A DNA stretch of 64,000 nt from Lumbricus rubellus (GCA_945859605.1 OX243825.1:22620915-22684914); one strand, 5' to 3'. Shown: positions 11,038 through 22,949, numbered from the stretch's first letter. Numbers and translations are program-made. The notes: generated by a model not told the origin, from the sequence alone.

Positions 11038-11914
11038 GGGAGGGAGGGAGGGAGGGAGGGAGGGAGGGAGGGAGGGAGGGAGGGAGGGAGGGAGGGAGGG
11101 AGGGAGGGAGGGAGGGGAGGGAGGGAGGGAGGGATAGAGGGAGGGAGGGAGGGAGGGAGGGAGGGAGGTAAGGAGGGAGGGACGGAGGCACGGAGGGAGG
11201 AAGGGAGGAAGGGAGGATGGGAGGGACGGAGGGAGGGACGGAGGGAGGAAGGGAGGAGGGACGGAGGGGCGGAGGAAGGGGGGGGGGGTGGGAGGGAGGG
11301 AGGGAGGGAGGGAGGGAGGGAGGGAGGGAGGGAGGGAGGGAGGGAGGGAGGGAGGGAGGGAGGGAGGGAGGGAGGGAGGGAGGGAGGGAGGGAGGGAGGG
11401 AGGGAGGAGGAAGGGAGGGAGGGAGGGAGGGAGGGAGGGAGGGAGGGAGGGAGGGAGGGAGGGAGGGAGGAAGGGAGGAAGGGAGGGAGGGAGGGAGGGA
11501 GGGAGGGAGGGAGGGAGGGAGGGAGGGAGGGAGGGAGGGAGGGAGGAAGGGAGGGAGGGAGGGAGGGAGGGAGGGAGGGAGGGAGGGAGGGAGGGAGGGG
11601 GGGAGGGAGGGAGGGAGGGAGGGAGGGAGGGAGGGGAGGGAGGGAGGGAGGGAGGGAGGGAGGGAGGGAGGGAGGGAGGGAGGGAGGGAGGGAGGGAGGG
11701 AGGGAGGAAGGGAGGAGGGAGGAAAAGAGGAGGGAGGAAGGGAGGAAGGGAGGAAGGGAGGAAGGGAGGAAGGGAGGAAGGGAGGAAGGGAGGAAGGGAG
11801 GAAGGGAGGAAGGGAGGAAGGGAGGAAGGGAGGAAGGGAGGAAGGGAGGAAGGGAGGGAGGAATGGAGGAATGGAGGGAGGGAGGGAGGGAGGAATGGAG
11901 GGAGGGAGGGAGGG
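11038..11914 (+). repeat. very long (GGGA)n purine tract
   Basis: Almost 880 bp contain nearly only purines on the + strand. It runs as GGGA units with interruptions, then changes to GGAAGGGA (8-bp) units at about 11705-11860, and ends in GGAATGGAGGGA variants. Gly/Arg/Glu and Pro/Ser/Leu frames here are not genes. The sequence can form G-quadruplex or triplex DNA. Confidence 0.97.
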
Positions 11915-12990
11915 GCTATAAGCATTATGGTGTGTACAATATTGGCCAGACAGACATTTCCCCAGTCGCCCATCACTCGACTGCGAATTAGGTCAACTGC
12001 TACATGGACGACTAAGCCTACATGCCATTACAGTCTGCAGAACATGATCAGATACATAGCCTGCATCAATGTAGGGAACATGTTGCATCTCAGGGGAGAC
12101 TGTTATTGACTCCACCTTGCTTTCGTCCGATGATTTTATCCTTAGTCTGGATATGTTGCTCTGGTGATTGGTTTCAAGAAAATCCAGGTTCGAGATGAAA
12201 ACAGTTCCGAAAATATATTGTGACTGGTTCATAACTTCATATGGCCGGAGATGTCAACGCTCTCCTTGCTACTAACTGTATGCCGCCTCTTTTATCGTCT
12301 CCGTCAATCACAACAAAATGCCTACATTCCTCCTCGTTACTTGGAATCTTCAAAGGAAAATTACGTGGAGGGCTGTAGGAGTGTAGACCTAACCAAGCGG
12401 TCTTATAGGCTAGCTGAGCCAAGATGCAGAAAAGTTATTGGTTCGAGGGCATTCTATTCTTCGGATCCAAGGACTAGAATCGACTGCGCTCAATTTTTGT
12501 AGCTCAAATCTACTCGCATCATTCTAGAATTAATTATTGCATGTCTTCAAGCAAAATTATTATTGATAGGACTATCTAACTGCATCACCTCCTGCAGGCG
12601 TCTCACTAGGCCTACCTGCGACTCAGATTCGCGTTTCGGTGTGACCGTGTGCGAGTTGAAGATTTAATTAATAATTGTAATAATAATAACATCTTGTCCT
12701 AATTACGACTGTAAAGCTATTAGGCCTATAGACTGTTTATTTGATCGGCCGCTATAAGACTTCTTTTTATTACTAAAGCACTGCTTCTAATTAGCATTAA
12801 ATTTCGCTACCAAGACAACAGATCGCCTTAAGACTCGCCCCAGCTGTGTTTACTAGACAGTTTTAGACCTGAGGTTCTGTGCTTTGACAACAGAGGTGAG
12901 GGGATGGGGAACGCTTTTCGCCCTGAACTATCCGATACCACACCGGTCAATAATCAGACTAGAGATAGAAATCTATGATTGACCGTCGCG
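11915..12990. other. no supported gene
   Basis: Mixed sequence with no repeat boundaries or splice-supported frames that I can defend. Confidence 0.45.
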
Positions 12991-12997
12991 TCATTGG

Positions 12998-13165
12998 AGA
13001 GGGTCATTGGGTCATTTCGTCATTAGGTCATTAGGTCATTTGGTCATTAGGTCGTTTTGTCATTTGGTCATTTCGTCAGTGGGTAATTTGGCGATAGGGT
13101 CGTTTGGTCATTTGAACGGTGCGTGGTAATTGGGTCATTTGGTCATTTGATCATTTTTGGTCTCT
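12998..13165. repeat. short-period minisatellite GGTCATTT
   Basis: About 18 degenerate 8-9-bp units of type GGTCATTTG or GGTCATTAG in direct orientation. Confidence 0.85.
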
Positions 13166-13383
13166 AGATTCAGTCTACTCTGCTTAACTTCAGTGATTTC
13201 ATTGGTAGATATAGGCCCTAATATCTTCTGCTTTATGTGTGTGTATGATTGCATGCATGTAGGCCTATTTATGTATGTCCTACGCAAGATAAATATTCCT
13301 ACATCTACATTTCAAGAGAGTCTAGTTTGAGAAGCTCTCAAAACCTCAGAGAAGCTGAGAGTCAGTATAAGTGGTTGACGTAC

Positions 13384-13478
13384 GAGTACAAGAAGACATC
13401 TGTTCTCGAAGATGGCTCCACAGCATCCGAGGAATCCAAGGACGGTGATGAAGGAACCGATGACGAGAAGGAAGACTC
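13384..13478 (-). CDS. single tetraspanin exon (TM2 and CCG motif)
   Basis: The - strand reads a hydrophobic segment VFLLVIGSFITVLGF followed by LGCCGAIFENRCLL, the end of transmembrane helix 2 and the CCG-containing intracellular loop diagnostic of tetraspanins. An AG acceptor (CGCTATTTAG) before 13478 and a GTACGT donor after 13384 give a 95-bp exon ending in phase 0. I found no flanking tetraspanin exons (TM1, large loop, TM4), so they lie in long introns outside my detection, or this is an isolated relic. The opposite strand also has an open acidic frame (13249-13482), which I take as the shadow. Confidence 0.6.
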
Positions 13479-13749
13479 CTAAATAGCGGACACCATCAGC
13501 GCTCTCCGACCCCAAAAATATCCGTTGGCGGGCAAGAATCGCCAGACCAATCAACTACAGCAGACAACAATAAATAATAATTAATAATTTAATTATAGCA
13601 GTAAATCACAATATTATAAACGATCGCAACAGACCTGCTTAATATTGGGAAACACCAGTTTCGGAAAATGCAATAACAGTGTTAATAAAAAGAGTAATAA
13701 CGAATATATTATTAATAATGCCAGAAATGGCAATGATAAACATGTCAGT

Positions 13750-13838
13750 GATGATGATAATGACGATGATGATGATGATGACGATGACGATGATGATGAT
13801 GACGACGACGACGACGACGATGATGATGATGATGACTG

Positions 13839-13922
<84 letters not shown>

Positions 13923-13981
13923 CGACGACGACGACGACGACGATGATGATGATGATGATGATGATGACGATGATGATGATA
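13750..13981. repeat. (GAT)n/(GAC)n microsatellite
   Basis: About 230 bp of GAT units with blocks of GAC. Poly-Asp and poly-Met frames are artefacts. Confidence 0.97.
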
Positions 13982-14974
13982 TTAATAATAATAATAATAA
14001 ATTAATTAATTATTTTATCGGACGATTTCTCGCGGTGTAGACATGTTGAAGACCCGCCATTTAAAAAAAAATGAAAATGCTCAGAAGACTAACGTCGTTT
14101 GGCAAGAAAATTTCTGCACGCAGTCTATTGCGATGAAATGAAAATATGAAATGAAATACCATTTTAAGTTTCCATTGTAAATAGACAAGAATTTGATAGT
14201 GTTTTATACCGTGCTTTGAAATTAATGGCTTCTGGTCTAAGTTCGTGAATACGGTAGGCCTATTCTGGCAGTCAAGGGCTGCGCTTTCAAATTTTGTAGG
14301 CATGATTAAAAAATTTATTAGGCCTATGCTGTCGGAAGCCAGCGAATCGCTTCTTCCCCCCCCCCCCCCCCCCCCGTTGAGAATTAAAAGCTGTTTAAAA
14401 GTTGTTTAGGACTAGAATGTGAGACTGGAGTCCAGAATTAATTACATAAAAAACAACTAAGGCAAAATAATTCATACTGTTCTGTGCTTAAGATAAACGG
14501 GACAACTTTTACATTCACAACTGCAGTTTGGTCGAGACCAATTAGCGTCCATTTCGCCTCTTGGCTGCAGCTTCAGTGCACTCGGGCGAGGGATAGGTAG
14601 GCTATCCTCGGCCAAAGATACAGAGAAAGCGAGAGGAAGGAACAGCATGTGTGCAGGGAGGGGCAGAGTTTCCTAGACGTCTCAAATGGGTTTATTAAAA
14701 CATTCGCCCAACATGTTTACAGTTAACTGAGGCAAGGGCTTCTGTATGATAGCCAGAGGCTGAGGCAAGCAGGTCTCGGCTGAAGGCGATTATCGTTTGC
14801 TCTGGATAGAGTCCTTACTCCTACTCCCTCTCTCTACCATAAAGCAGCTGTAGGGTGTAGGAGGAAAGGCTCCTATAGGCTTCAGCATACACTACATGCT
14901 TACAGAAAACAAGTTATCTAATACATCCTTGAGTGTTTCATCATGTTTTCATGCAGGCATAATTATATATTATA
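13982..14974. other. no supported gene
   Basis: AT-rich sequence with a poly-C run at about 14356-14375. No element ends or exons recognised. Confidence 0.45.
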
Positions 14975-15976
14975 CAGGGTGTCCAATAAGTTCGTGAACG
15001 ATTTTGCTAGCTTGTTACAAAAAATATACACAACAAAAATCAATAATTATTGTACCATTTAATAGGCAATAGTGTTGTCTTTGCTGGCTAAAACAGCTGT
15101 CATTCGTCTGGGTAAAGATTCGATGAGGTTGTACAAAGTTTCAACCGATATCGAAATCCATGTTTTCGCAAACGACGTTTTAGCTGAGCAGGAGCATTTG
15201 GTTCAGGATCTTTGTATACACTGCTTGAGAGTATACTCCAGAGATTTTCAATCGGTGAGAGATCAGGAGAGTTTGCAGACCAGTTTTCAATGTAGTTAGG
15301 AATATTTTCGTTCAGCCATGCTCGCGAAACAGCAGATGTATGTGCTCGCGAATAACAACCGTTTTTCCTCTGAGCGTCTGTTAGCAATGGCGCCTTTCTG
15401 CGTTTCCAACTTCTCCATTTTAACTCCCCTTTCATGTAATTTCTGATTGTTTCTTTGTTGTCCTTATAAGTCCACCTGTTTTGAGAGAATTTTCTATCTG
15501 TCTCAATCCAGGTCCTCGTCTGTATTTCGCCTTTTTGATTATTTTAATAGCAGCCTGTGTCAAAATCTTTGGTCGACCGCATCGTGCATGATCGTCTAGC
15601 TCACCTCGCTTGCTTCCTTCAACCCATTTTGCTACCCAACCTTTCGATCATCCTAATATATCGCCTATAACGGAATATGAATATCCTTCTTCATCAAGAA
15701 TAGCAGTTTTCGAGCGTAACTGAACGTCTGCTATTTTCCCCAATTTCCCAAGTTTGTTTACGAAAAACGATCGCGAACTGCATAACATTCGCTAAAAATA
15801 GCCCTTCCGCATAAATTGATGACGTCATTTCCTCGTTGCAAAAAACTAACACCTTTTACACTTTTTGGTTTCGGGACATAAAGCTCTTTCAAATGACATA
15901 AGTATTATTAATGTTTGCTGCAAATATTTTCTGCTATCTGCAAGCAAAATCGTTCACGAACTTATTGGACACCCTA
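14975..15976 (-). mobile_element. Tc1/mariner element with internally deleted transposase
   Basis: Terminal repeats of about 35 bp (CAGGGTGTCCAATAAGTTCG inward; the right end begins TAGGGTGTCC) are flanked by TA at 14973-14974 and 15977-15978. Reading the - strand, an N-terminal helix-turn-helix region with CGRPKILT is seen near 15550-15720, interrupted by a TGA. A C-terminal part has ENWSANSPDLSPIENLW near 15200. The middle, which should carry the first two catalytic Asp residues, is missing: TDAQRKN joins almost directly to SRAWLNENIP. At about 1.0 kb it is shorter than typical autonomous elements (1.3 kb or more), so it is a dead or non-autonomous copy. Confidence 0.9.
15100..15435 (-). 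pseudogene. Tc1-family transposase C-terminal fragment
   Basis: An open frame of 111 codons with SPDLSPIENLWSIL, the third catalytic region of Tc1-type DDE transposases. It continues the degenerate upstream HTH part but lacks the central catalytic segment. It lies entirely within the TIR-bounded element. Confidence 0.88.
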
Positions 15977-16072
15977 TAATTGTATCCATAATTATATATA
16001 TGTCTGTTTAACAGTGTATATGCCGGTAATGATAACTACAATACAATTCTCCTGCATGTACGTATGCGCGTG

Positions 16073-16434
16073 TGTATGTATGTATGTATGTATGTATGTA
16101 TGTATGTATGTATGTATGTATGTATGTATGTATGTATGTATGTATGTATGTATGTATGTATGTATGTATGTATGTATGTATGTATGTATGTATGTATGTA
16201 TGTATGTATGTATGTATGTATGTATGTATGTATGTATGTATGTATGTATGTATGTATGTATGTATGTATGTATGTATGTATGTATGTATGTATGTATGTA
16301 TGTATGTATGTATGTATGTATGTATGTATGTATGTAGGCTATGTATGTATGTATGTATGTATGTATGTATGTATGTATGTATGTATGTATGTATGTATGT
16401 ATGCATGTATGTATGTATGTATGTATGTATGTAG
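16073..16434. repeat. (GTAT)n microsatellite
   Basis: About 90 tetranucleotide units with one GGCT interruption near 16337. Met-Tyr-Val-Cys frames are repeat artefacts. Confidence 0.97.
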
Positions 16435-16511
16435 TGTATGCAGGCAATGCATGTATGATTACATCTATGTGTAATCAATAAGGGGGTAGGTTCTGGCATC
16501 CATGTTGACTG

Positions 16512-16805
16512 ATGATATTGTTTTGTTATTGCGACGGCAGATTGTTCCGTTATTATGTCGGTGATATTTATTGTGCGATCTGTCTAATGCTCTGCAATCT
16601 CAATAATTCTATTTACGTAGCGCTCTATATGAAGGCCAATAAAGATGATGTTTTCCAGCAACTGTTCTCGAAGATTAATCGTCAATTATATTGTGCATGT
16701 GGTTGGATGACTCATATGGTGGCGGGTTCGGCCTTATATTTGAAAACATCCAGATGTCAGTTCGACCATGCTAAAGATAATTATAGGAGCCCTTGGTTCG
16801 ACTGA
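16512..16805 (+). pseudogene. possible GPCR TM7-like fragment (weak)
   Basis: A 97-codon frame contains a hydrophobic stretch ending LCNLNNSIYVALYM and then charged sequence, which loosely recalls the NSxxNPxxY end of rhodopsin-type receptors. The Pro is absent, and no upstream helices or splice borders are evident. It may be chance. Confidence 0.15.
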
Positions 16806-17098
16806 CGTATAATTATATAACACACGTATAGCCCATACTGTTGTTATACCCATCCTTACCAGATCTAGATATGTGATCGAGTCCCTATGTGATTCACTGC
16901 ACTGCAATGTCCGCATTCAACTCGCCCAATTACTGTTGATAATTATTGTTTGCGTATTTTAATATGCAAACGTCTAAACTTCCTTACTAGTTTACAGTGC
17001 AATTATAGTCTAGGCTTACTTGTAATTGAGCATTTTATAAAGACTCGCTCAATGTGCAAAATCAGTCAGTTAACGCTAGCCTACATGATAGGCCTAAT

Positions 17099-17364
17099 CA
17101 TAGGCGTACGGGAGGTTTCAGAAGTGGGGGGGGGGGGGGGCAAAGATTGAACTTCTGCCCGAAAAATTTATCCGGCCAAAAAGTTGACGAGTTTTTTTTT
17201 AGTCGTCCGCGACTATTTTTGCCCGAAAAACCATATTTTCCCGAAACTTGACGACCTTTTTTTTAGTTGTTTGGGTCTGTTTTGCCCGAAAAAACCCCAA
17301 ACTTGCCCGAATTTGGGGGGGGGGGGCAATTGCCCCCCCTGCACCCCCGCCTCGTACGCCTATG
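17099..17364. mobile_element. 266-bp hAT-like MITE with 8-bp TSD
   Basis: Ends CATAGGCGTACGGGAGG and CGCCTCGTACGCCTATG, with perfect target duplication GGCCTAAT at 17091-17098 and 17365-17372. G-rich and C-rich subterminal runs and GCCCGAAAAA repeats fill the interior. Confidence 0.9.
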
Positions 17365-17744
17365 GGCCTAATACGATATGCCATCATGCCATCATAATCA
17401 TTTAATGGTAAGCATGATGTAACTGGTTAGTGTTAAGCGATGTAATGTGATATATAATAGGAGATACAGGACCCAATTTCATGTGATTTGTAATTCTATA
17501 TAATGACGTGAAAACGTTATGGCAGTTGTAGCGAAAACAATTGAGTCAAATATTCTAGATCAATCAAGTCCGGTAGCATTAGCAATGATAAACTTATGAA
17601 TAATTGAATACGGAACTGCACAGCGAAATATAAAAGCCTCCAACTAAATTGCAATGCTTGAGAAATGAACATCATCCTAACGTTGCCATAGTACATACAT
17701 AGACCTACAATACATACATACGTACGTACATACATACATACATA

Positions 17745-18008
17745 CAGGGCCGGATTTAGGCATGTTCAACATGTTCGGCCGAACAGGGGTCCCCACACTC
17801 CAGGGGCCCCACAAATGTGCTAAACCAAAAATTTTGAGGAAATTTCGACCAAACGACAATTTTCATGAAAATTTCGCCTACTGATGACTAAAAAAAGGTC
17901 ATCAACTTTTTTGGCGGATGAAATGGTATGATTTTCCCTAAAATTTCGCCTGATGACTTTGGAAAAAAATTCCCGAACAGGGCCATCACATTGCTTAATC
18001 CGGCCCTG
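17745..18008. mobile_element. 264-bp hAT-like MITE inside a CATA array
   Basis: Ends CAGGGCCGGATTTAGGC and TTAATCCGGCCCTG, typical of hAT termini. Flanks are CATACATA on both sides (17737-17744, 18009-18016), but these are also the microsatellite unit, so the 8-bp duplication cannot be told from the repeat. Confidence 0.85.
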
Positions 18009-18221
18009 CATACATACATACATACATACATACATACATACATACATACATACATACATACATACATACATACATACATACATACATACATACATACATA
18101 CATACATACATACATACATACATACATACATACATACATACATACATACATACATACATACATACATACATACATACATACATACATACATACATACATA
18201 CATACATACATACATACATAC
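18009..18221. repeat. (CATA)n microsatellite
   Basis: About 53 units, continuous with a shorter stretch at 17710-17744 on the far side of the MITE. Confidence 0.97.
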
Positions 18222-18334
18222 GTGAAATTTTGATTGCAGCATAAATTCAGCAATTGTACGCATTTTTCTACAATTATCCGCTGTTTGGATAGAATGGTTT
18301 ATCCCTCCGGATACGCTATCTCGAGTATTAATTC

Positions 18335-18577
18335 CATGGACAGAGGGACGCCCCCCCCCCCCCCCAATGGAGGTGTTGGGGGACGGCCCATGCATTTGTT
18401 CCCCCCACCCCACAATCGTTGAGCGTCAGGACTAAGAAAAGGTCATCAACTTTTTTGGTGGTAAAAGTAGAAAATTTCTTGAAAAAAACTCGTGAGAAAT
18501 TTTCGTCCGTCAAAAAGTCTCGCGTCTTTCCTTCGGCCACTCGTTCGTCACCCCCCCCCCTCAAGTCTCCGCCCATG
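18335..18577. mobile_element. 243-bp hAT-like MITE (CATGGGCGGAG family)
   Basis: Right end AAGTCTCCGCCCATG; left end eroded (CATGGACAGAGGGACG). Flanks ATTAATTC (18327-18334) and ATTGATTC (18578-18585) match at 7 of 8. The interior shares GGTCATCAACTTTTTTGG and CGTCTTTCCTTCGGCC with the 33142 and 47928 copies. Confidence 0.85.
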
Positions 18578-18585
18578 ATTGATTC

Positions 18586-20065
18586 ATTCCGGCGGATAGC
18601 TTTAGGGTGGGGTAGAATATCCCACCACACTTGTCCCCATACACTGAGGCTAAGAAAATGAAGACGCTATCGTCTTATACCCATTGTTCCTCAGGGATTA
18701 ATTCAGTCATTCAGAGAAAAATTAAATTTCAATGGCTACATGATTTAGAAAGTGCGCGGCTAAATGATTTAGAATACAGCTGCCCTTTCATTCTGAAAAC
18801 GAAAACAGTACTGCAGAATAGATCTAATAATAATTATAATTATTACTACGGCTTTTACACCATCCGCCCACATCTTTAATGTCGCCTGCTACTTTGATCA
18901 TTCACTAAAACAACTATTATCATGATTATGTTTTGCCCAATTATCATCTTCGGGTCATTAGTTGTAGATCCGGACACCACGTTTGAGTTGATGCCTAGGA
19001 AATTGTGGCCAATGTATAATATACAAGCATGGCTATACCTCGTATGGATAAGTATTGTTCTTCTGTTTTATGATGTATATATATACATATATATGTATAC
19101 ATATACATGTAGGCTACGTCCTTACATGCTGCGTGTACATACGCACACGCATACATGCACACCAGCATACCTACCATCCAATGTCCACCCATTTAAAGTT
19201 TCAGCATGAACCACATTGACCCGCCGTTAATCCTTCATACACTTCCTCACGACAACCACACAGTGGCACACACCCACACACCCACACACCCACGCACACC
19301 CACGCACCCACGCACTCACACACCCACGCACCCACACACCCACACAGGTCCGGCCGATGATCAAGGCGAAAGTGACAGCCACCTTGAGCCCCGATCTTTC
19401 AGAGACTCGCGCTGCTGGCCAACATTTTTTTACAGTGATGAGATGTTCTTGTTTACACTGCATAGGCCAACATGTACATGTATGTTATTCGTTCAATAAA
19501 AAAACAGACAAAACGCTGTTGGTCACTTGTTGGTGCACATTAGGCTAACACATTATTGACAGTATGGCTACTTAGTAGGCCTAGCCTACTTATGGTTAAA
19601 TTTGTCAGCACATGTTTTTGAATAACATTCTTGGGATAAAGTTCATCGAGTGCTTTATTGGGGAGGATGAAATTATTGTGAGACCTTTGCCCAAAGTTAT
19701 AAAATGGATCACGCGGCAGCTAGCGGGAAGAGAGGACACGAAGTTCATTTCTTTTAATAGCCTACCGCTTAAACAGAACATTGTCAGCATTTTGCGCTAA
19801 AGTTTCAGCCGTAAGAGCATCTGAATGTAGGAAGTAGCCGACTCGTCTAAGCCTGCTCGTCGCTTAGCAACAATAATACTGGTAGTCAATTTGCAAAGTG
19901 AACGTGATAGGTTTGAGAAAGAGAATGCCTGCAGATAGAGCGCACCACAGTTACTGTATAGAATCATGTACTGAACTGAACTTGTTTATTGATCCCAGAA
20001 ACATCAAACAGACAATTATGCAATCATAAAAGTACACAAAGTGATTAATTGCGGTTAACTCGATA
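18586..20065. other. no supported gene; CACACC repeat at 19262-19346
   Basis: Contains a CA/CCCACA-rich microsatellite and short frames without support. I see no exon pairs or element termini. Confidence 0.45.
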
Positions 20066-20330
20066 AAAAGAAGGAAACTCATTTACTTCGGTCATTTGAT
20101 GAGAAAACAGGGGGGCTGTATGGAGAAGGAAATAATACAGGGTACGATGTCGGGATCAAGGGCAAGGGGAAGACCGAGGATGGGTTGGATCGCTAATGTC
20201 ATCACATGGATGGAACTACCATTCGAGCAGATATTGAAGGAGACGGAGGACAGGAAAAAGTGGCGAAGACATGTCCATGAAGCGACCAACCCTCGAATCG
20301 AGGAAGGTTAAAGACAAGACAAGACTGTGA
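20066..20330 (+). pseudogene. LINE C-terminal fragment (second LINE type)
   Basis: The frame reads YFGHLMRKQGG, then SRARGRPRMGWIANV, then EDRKKWRRHVHEATNPR and stop. This is the C-terminal pattern common after the reverse transcriptase in several invertebrate and fish LINEs. A short ACAAGACAAGAC tail follows. The upstream part is absent (5'-truncated). Confidence 0.75.
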
Positions 20331-21567
20331 AATGTAGGGAGCAATAGGCTACCCGAAGGGAGAGATCCCGCTATTGGGGCCTATTTACTAAAGAAATAAT
20401 TTTTCACTATGATATAATAAATGATAGGCTAATAGATCAAGAAACAGATGGGAATGGCAGTATTTTTGGAATCAATTAAATAGTAGTGGGATACTTTCCC
20501 TTTGCTCAACTTTAAAAAGAGAAAGAAGAAAAGAATAAAAAAAATAAACCATAGATAAAATGGGTTACTCATTTTATAATTTTTAATGTGTGTGCACGGA
20601 TTTGGGATTTAAATCGAGCAAGAGATAGGCCTTGGCTACTACTTGTGGAATTTAATTTGTCTGGAACAGGACTAGGCTACAGTAAATATTGTTGCTGAAC
20701 TAAAATGAGTCACACAGCAAAGTAGTTTCTATTATGTTCACCAGTATGTCTCTTCAATATTAATTTTAATTTGAAAGAATCAAATTAGAATGTAATTGGA
20801 CTGAATTCCTTCACTTCTCAGTCCGACGTGTGGCACATGTGTTGGTCCAATTCACAGGCAGTATTAATTTGAAGACGCATCTGCCGCACACGATCAATCG
20901 ATCAATCAATCAATCAACCAATCAATCAATTGATCGAGCAGCCAATCAATCAGCCAATCAATCAATCAATCAGCCAATCAGTCGTCTATTGATTTAACAA
21001 CAACAGAACCATCAGAAAAACTAGAAGCCGAAAGAGAAGTCATGTCTTTATTTACCGAAATTAGTCGCCCCATTTTTTTGCAAACCCCAAAATGCCCACA
21101 CTTTGCTTTTGATAGAAAACACCATAAAATAAGACACAATTATTGTCATTATGGATTCGTGGAAAAATAGGAAAGTGTTGTTTCCTTCAAGAAGAAAAAC
21201 TAGTCATATTATATTGTAAAGTCAAGTCAAATTTTGGGTCAGGTTTTGGAACTTGGATGCGGATCTGAAAAACACTGTCGATCTCGGTATTTTTATTTTT
21301 CTTCCACCTCCCCGCTAACCCTCCCCCAATGGTCTGTCGCTACTGATGCAAATGAGCAACTGGATATCGGACTATAACGCGCAGCATTGATGGAACATTG
21401 ATGCAGTCCAAATTCCAACGACTTTAGAAGTAATTTCAGAAGAAGATTTATGACTTAAAAGTCAATTCTTCTCTGATTGCTCAAATTTCAATCAAGTGTC
21501 TGACTATACCTACCCGGCCAAACAGCATAGACCACATAATGGGCCTACATATAGCCTATATATATGT
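20331..21567. other. no supported gene; (ATCA)n repeat at 20891-20983
   Basis: AT-rich, with an imperfect ATCA/CAATCAAT microsatellite. Nothing else recognised. Confidence 0.45.
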
Positions 21568-22105
21568 ATTAGAGTGGTCCAACTTACCATGTGAAAAAAT
21601 AAAATTTCAAATATAAAATTGGGTCACAGTTGTCCTTGTTCCTATACACCAGGGTAGCTTACATGCCAAAAATTAAAACGATTCAATGATATTTAGAGAT
21701 GGCTCAAACTTGAACGTTTTTTTCTGTCATTAGAACTGCCACACGCAAGCTAAGGCTGCAGCTGAGCAGGAATTGTATTCAGCCGAGGTACCTCTTCTTC
21801 TGCACTGCGATGGCAAATGTTATCTAGAATTTATCCAGACCATTCTGAAAGTGTTTCTGGAGCTGAGAGACAAGTTTCTTGTAGTTTCCAAGTTTATTAG
21901 AGAATTTAAAGCATCAAGTTAATGCTGGTCTTCAAATGTTGAATGATCGGAGGCGGAAGCAGAGGATATAATGTATTATGGCCTTGCATTTGATACTGCA
22001 GCCTCACACACGGGCTTAAAGACTTGCACATGTACAGTTGTATACTCTTATCTAACAGACACTCAATGAGCAGCCACCGCCTTATGCTCCCATCTGTGAA
22101 ATCCA

Positions 22106-22435
22106 GTGGGCTTTTTTTACTCCCACAACCCTCGGAATTACGAATGGACCAAAACGATTCATATGAAAAACCAACACCAACGTGAAGATTACGGCGAGCT
22201 TCTGCAATTATCGCGTGTCAGCCTTCTTGATAGGTGTTTGAGAGAAGAAGTGCAATTTTGTTTCCAGCTTCTGGGGCAGTACACCATGCAAGGTGGCTCA
22301 TCAACTTCTTGCAAAATCCTCAAAAATCAAATGACTCTCCGCATTTGGGGTGAAAAAGTTTTAACAGATCAAATTCTAATGTCGTCCTTTTTGTTTCTCT
22401 TGTCTATGGAGTATATGGTCATGAAGCTTGCTTAA
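22106..22435 (+). pseudogene. degenerate transposase-like frame
   Basis: A 109-codon open frame within the older transposon. A frameshift within it moves the HHARWL motif to another frame, and upstream motifs lie in the same direction past stops. It is a relic, not an active gene. Confidence 0.45.
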
Positions 22436-22703
22436 AGGAGAGAAAGCTCCAAACTATTACTCAACACTGTTGAACTAGTCAGAACGTAATATCTGCAACA
22501 TTATTGTACAGAAAGATGCCACAACAGCTTTCAAGAGACATCCCTTGCGTTTTTCCAAGCAATTGATTAGCCTGGTCTCTTTGACCCCGCATTGATATGT
22601 GAATTAATGCAAATACCACCTTGGATAAAAATCTCAAATGTTCTGAAAAGAATATAAGATCAAACAGGATTGAATGCAAAATGTTGAACTTTTGAAATTC
22701 ACT

Positions 22704-22708
22704 GGAAT
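22704..22708. repeat. 5-bp target duplication, left
   Basis: GGAAT, repeated at 27310-27314, directly bordering the LTR element. Confidence 0.93.
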
Positions 22709-22949
22709 TGTAACAAACTGTTTAGTTTATTATTTAATAATAAACTATAACTGAAATACAACTGTAATAAAAGAAAGACGAACTATCTGAATTGTGGTTC
22801 TGTTCATGAAGTGTCATGTCCGCCTGTTCCGGTCATGCGCGTTGCACCCCGAGTAAGCATTCCCCGAGTCTGTCCGCTAGTGACGTAAGCGCTACATTAT
22901 TATTATTAGATGCGGATATTGTCTAGCGCCATATCGCAAGTACATCACA
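22709..22949 (-). repeat. 3' LTR of the Gypsy element
   Basis: 241 bp, TG...CA ends. It differs from the other LTR (27070-27309) only by one extra G in GCGTTGCACC. Confidence 0.95.

Noticed and set aside
10948..11976. Proline-rich protein on the - strand
   Set aside because: Complement of the GGGA tract.
10843..12109. Long Gly/Arg/Glu and Pro/Ser/Leu open frames
   Set aside because: They are translations of the GGGA repeat in several frames on both strands.
13249..13482. + strand frame with acidic C-terminus
   Set aside because: It is antisense to a strong tetraspanin motif; chance openness is more likely than a second gene.
13645..14040. 131-codon acidic frame
   Set aside because: Nearly all Asp from the GAT/GAC microsatellite, with no other support.
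15915..16499. Frames of Met-Tyr-Val-Cys and His-Thr-Tyr-Ile repeats
   Set aside because: Translations of the GTAT tetranucleotide array; the same applies to 17820-18413.
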